Assembly (NCBI GenBank): GCA_943330925.2
Contig: CALQJP020000097.1
Span: 1 to 7,905 of the forward strand
Direction of reading: 5' to 3'
DNA from: Chryseobacterium gleum
GTDB lineage: Bacteria > Bacteroidota > Bacteroidia > Flavobacteriales_D > Sanyastnellaceae
Length of the DNA: 7,905 bases
In this document: one piece after another, positions 5,997 through 7,905 of the stretch
Layout of the letters: every line of letters begins with the position of its first letter
Position numbering within the stretch: the stretch's first letter is position 1
The notes under the pieces: model-generated
Told to the model about the DNA's origin: nothing
Databases searched by the model: none
What the model saw: only the letters and a program-made list of their open reading frames with translations
Translations under genes and position numbers: made by a program

Positions 5997-7905
5997 ATGT
6001 CACGCTTCCCATTTCAATTGACCACCACTGCCGACTACGATGCAGCGTATCGTTTCAGCACCGAATCGCCCGAAACCTTTTGGGAAGATGTTGCCTCGCA
6101 TTACCAATGGCGAAAGCCTTGGCACACGGCGCTGCAGTGGAATTTCAAAGACCCCGATGTGCAGTGGTTTTTGGGTGGTGAATTGAACATTACGGAGAAC
6201 TGTATTGACCGCCATTTAAAAACCCATGCCGACCAAACCGCTATTATCTGGGAACCCAACGAACCTCGTGAACAGGCAAAGCATATTTCTTACCGTGAGC
6301 TGCACGATGAAGTGTGCCGCATGGCCAATGTGCTCGCTGAATTGGGCGTAAGCAAAGGCGATCGTGTGTGCATCTACATGCCCATGATACCCGAGCTAGC
6401 TTATGCCGTGCTGGCTTGCGCTCGCATGGGTGCCATCCATTCGGTGGTGTTTGCCGGGTTTAGCGCCAACTCAGTAGCGGACCGCATCAACGACAGCAGT
6501 TGCAAGGTTGTGATCACTTCCGATGCTATGAGCCGCGGGGCGAAACAAATAGCCGTGAAAGCAATCGTGGATGAAGCGCTCACGCAATGCACATCGGTAG
6601 AGCGTGTGTTGGTGGTGAATCGCATGAACTGGGAAGTACCCATGGCCGAGGGTCGCGATGTCGATTATGGTAAAGTACGCGCTCATGCAGCGCCGCATTT
6701 CGAACCCGTTTCGATGCAAAGCGAAGATCCACTTTTCATTCTTTACACGAGCGGAAGCACCGGTAAACCAAAAGGGGTATTGCATACGTGTGGCGGCTAC
6801 ATGGTGTATGCCGGCTATACGTTCAGCAATGTGTTTCAATACAAGCCCGGAGAGATTCATTGGTGCACGGCCGACATAGGTTGGGTGACAGGCCACAGCT
6901 ACATCCTCTACGGACCGTTGCTCAACGCCGCCGCCACACTGATGTTTGAAGGCGTACCCACCTATCCAGACGCAGGACGATTTTGGGAAGTGGTAGACAA
7001 GCACCGCGTGAATATTTTCTACACAGCACCCACAGCGATTCGCTCGTTGATGTCGGCCGGAATCGAACACGTTCTCCCCTACTCGCTGCAAACCCTGCGC
7101 GTATTAGGTTCGGTAGGCGAACCCATCAACGAAGAAGCGTGGCATTGGTACGACACGAACATCGGAAAGAATCGATGCGCGATTGTCGACACATTCTGGC
7201 AAACCGAAACCGGAGGTATTATGCTTACATCTTGCGCAGGTGTAACGAACTCTAAACCTGCGTTGGCGGGATTACCCTTGCCCGGTGTGCAGCCGATACT
7301 GGTGGATGCCAACGGCAATGAAATCGAAGGCAACGGCGTGGAAGGACACTTGTGCTTCAAATTCCCGTGGCCTTCCATTCTGCGCAGCACGTGGGGCGAT
7401 CATGAACGCTGCCGACAGACCTACTTCTCAACCTACCCCAACCTCTATTTCACAGGCGATGGCGCGCGCCGCGACGAAGACGGTTTGTACCGCATCATTG
7501 GTCGTGTGGATGATGTTATCAACGTGAGTGGACACCGCTTCGGAACAGCCGAAATAGAAAACGCCATCAATCAGAATAAGCACGTAGTTGAAAGCGCCGT
7601 GGTGGGTTTTCCGCACGACATCAAAGGCCAGGGCATTTATGCTTACGTGATACTCGCCAATGGCAGTGAAGCGAATCAAGACATGCGCGAACGTATCATC
7701 GAAACGGTTGCGCACGAGATAGGCCGCATTGCCAAGCCCGACAAAATTCAATTCGTAAGCGGACTACCCAAGACACGCTCCGGCAAAATCATGCGTCGCA
7801 TTCTTCGCAAAGTGGCCGAAGGCGATGTGAGCTCGTTGGGTGATACGACCACATTGCTGGATCCAGCGGTGGTGGATGAGATTGTGAGGGGGAGTGATGC
7901 GGTGA
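5997..7905 (+). CDS. acs: Acetyl-CoA synthetase (AMP-forming), 3' end cut by window edge
   Basis: Cytoplasmic enzyme that activates acetate with ATP and CoA, via acetyl-AMP, to give acetyl-CoA, AMP and pyrophosphate. The frame is open without interruption for 636 residues to the window end; the final TGA (7903-7905) is out of frame, so only a few residues are probably missing. The N-terminal ACAS region includes LNITENCIDRHL and QTAIIWEP. The ATP-binding loop is YTSGSTGKPKG (250-260), the acetate-pocket and adenylation motif VDTFWQTETGG (397-407), the hinge and C-terminal motif GRVDDVINVSGHRFGTAEIE (502-521), and PKTRSGK (591-597) holds the catalytic Lys597. That lysine matches the site reversibly acetylated in other Acs enzymes. 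The ATG at 5997 fits the family N-terminus; an in-frame ATG at 5949 would add 16 residues with no family support. There is no SD. The gene is divergent from the GWxTD gene. Confidence 0.96.
   Translation, partial: MSRFPFQLTTTADYDAAYRFSTESPETFWEDVASHYQWRKPWHTALQWNFKDPDVQWFLGGELNITENCIDRHLKTHADQTAIIWEPNEPREQAKHISYRELHDEVCRMANVLAELGVSKGDRVCIYMPMIPELAYAVLACARMGAIHSVVFAGFSANSVADRINDSSCKVVITSDAMSRGAKQIAVKAIVDEALTQCTSVERVLVVNRMNWEVPMAEGRDVDYGKVRAHAAPHFEPVSMQSEDPLFILYTSGSTGKPKGVLHTCGGYMVYAGYTFSNVFQYKPGEIHWCTADIGWVTGHSYILYGPLLNAAATLMFEGVPTYPDAGRFWEVVDKHRVNIFYTAPTAIRSLMSAGIEHVLPYSLQTLRVLGSVGEPINEEAWHWYDTNIGKNRCAIVDTFWQTETGGIMLTSCAGVTNSKPALAGLPLPGVQPILVDANGNEIEGNGVEGHLCFKFPWPSILRSTWGDHERCRQTYFSTYPNLYFTGDGARRDEDGLYRIIGRVDDVINVSGHRFGTAEIENAINQNKHVVESAVVGFPHDIKGQGIYAYVILANGSEANQDMRERIIETVAHEIGRIAKPDKIQFVSGLPKTRSGKIMRRILRKVAEGDVSSLGDTTTLLDPAVVDEIVRGSDAV

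Noticed and set aside
6471..7091. Minus-strand 206-codon open frame
   Set aside because: It is antisense to the conserved core of acs, which is unmistakable on the plus strand with all adenylation motifs. The frame is a codon-bias shadow.
7903..7905. TGA at the window end as the acs stop codon
   Set aside because: It is out of the acs frame, in which the last complete codon is GTG at 7902-7904, so the gene continues past the window.
1..7905. Defence system, CRISPR array, prophage or complete mobile element
   Set aside because: All long coding regions are accounted for by housekeeping or envelope genes. No repeat-spacer array, transposase, integrase or tRNA attachment site is visible.

Overview
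This window looks like chromosomal backbone of a Bacteroidota bacterium, perhaps a Flavobacteriales-like lineage. The evidence is the GWxTD-domain protein, the Bacteroidota style of the ComEC and Acs proteins, and start codons that mostly lack Shine-Dalgarno (SD) sequences and sit behind A-rich leaders. Species cannot be read from the sequence.

Layout. (1) Positions 2-1000, plus strand: the 3' part of rpsF (bS6), then rpsR (bS18) and rplI (bL9), in the classic order with 29- and 19-nt gaps. A strong intrinsic terminator closes this operon at 1029-1058. (2) Positions 1059-1166: a convergent spacer holding a palindromic hairpin followed by two 18-bp-period direct repeats, resembling a REP-type element. 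(3) Positions 1167-5888, minus strand: a probable transcription unit read leftwards. It holds a secreted GWxTD-domain protein, a family 2 glycosyltransferase only 10 nt downstream, and after an 80-nt gap comEC, a DNA-uptake channel whose C-terminus lacks the metallo-beta-lactamase signature. (4) Positions 5889-5996: a divergent promoter region with three CAAATG repeats. (5) Position 5997 to the window end, plus strand: an almost complete acetyl-CoA synthetase gene (acs) that runs off the right edge without a stop.

How the genes relate. The first block builds ribosomes. bS6 and bS18, encoded here, are two of the three proteins known to bury the anti-SD tail of 16S rRNA in Bacteroidota ribosomes. 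In that light, the perfect SD in front of rplI, the only one seen in the window, is the most thought-provoking signal. The minus-strand block is envelope-related: a probable periplasmic or surface protein of unknown function, a sugar transferase and a DNA channel. Acs feeds acetate into central metabolism. No defence system, CRISPR array, prophage, tRNA, rRNA or complete transposon is visible, and I do not see a wholly undescribed multigene system. No stretch longer than 300 bases lacks a gene.
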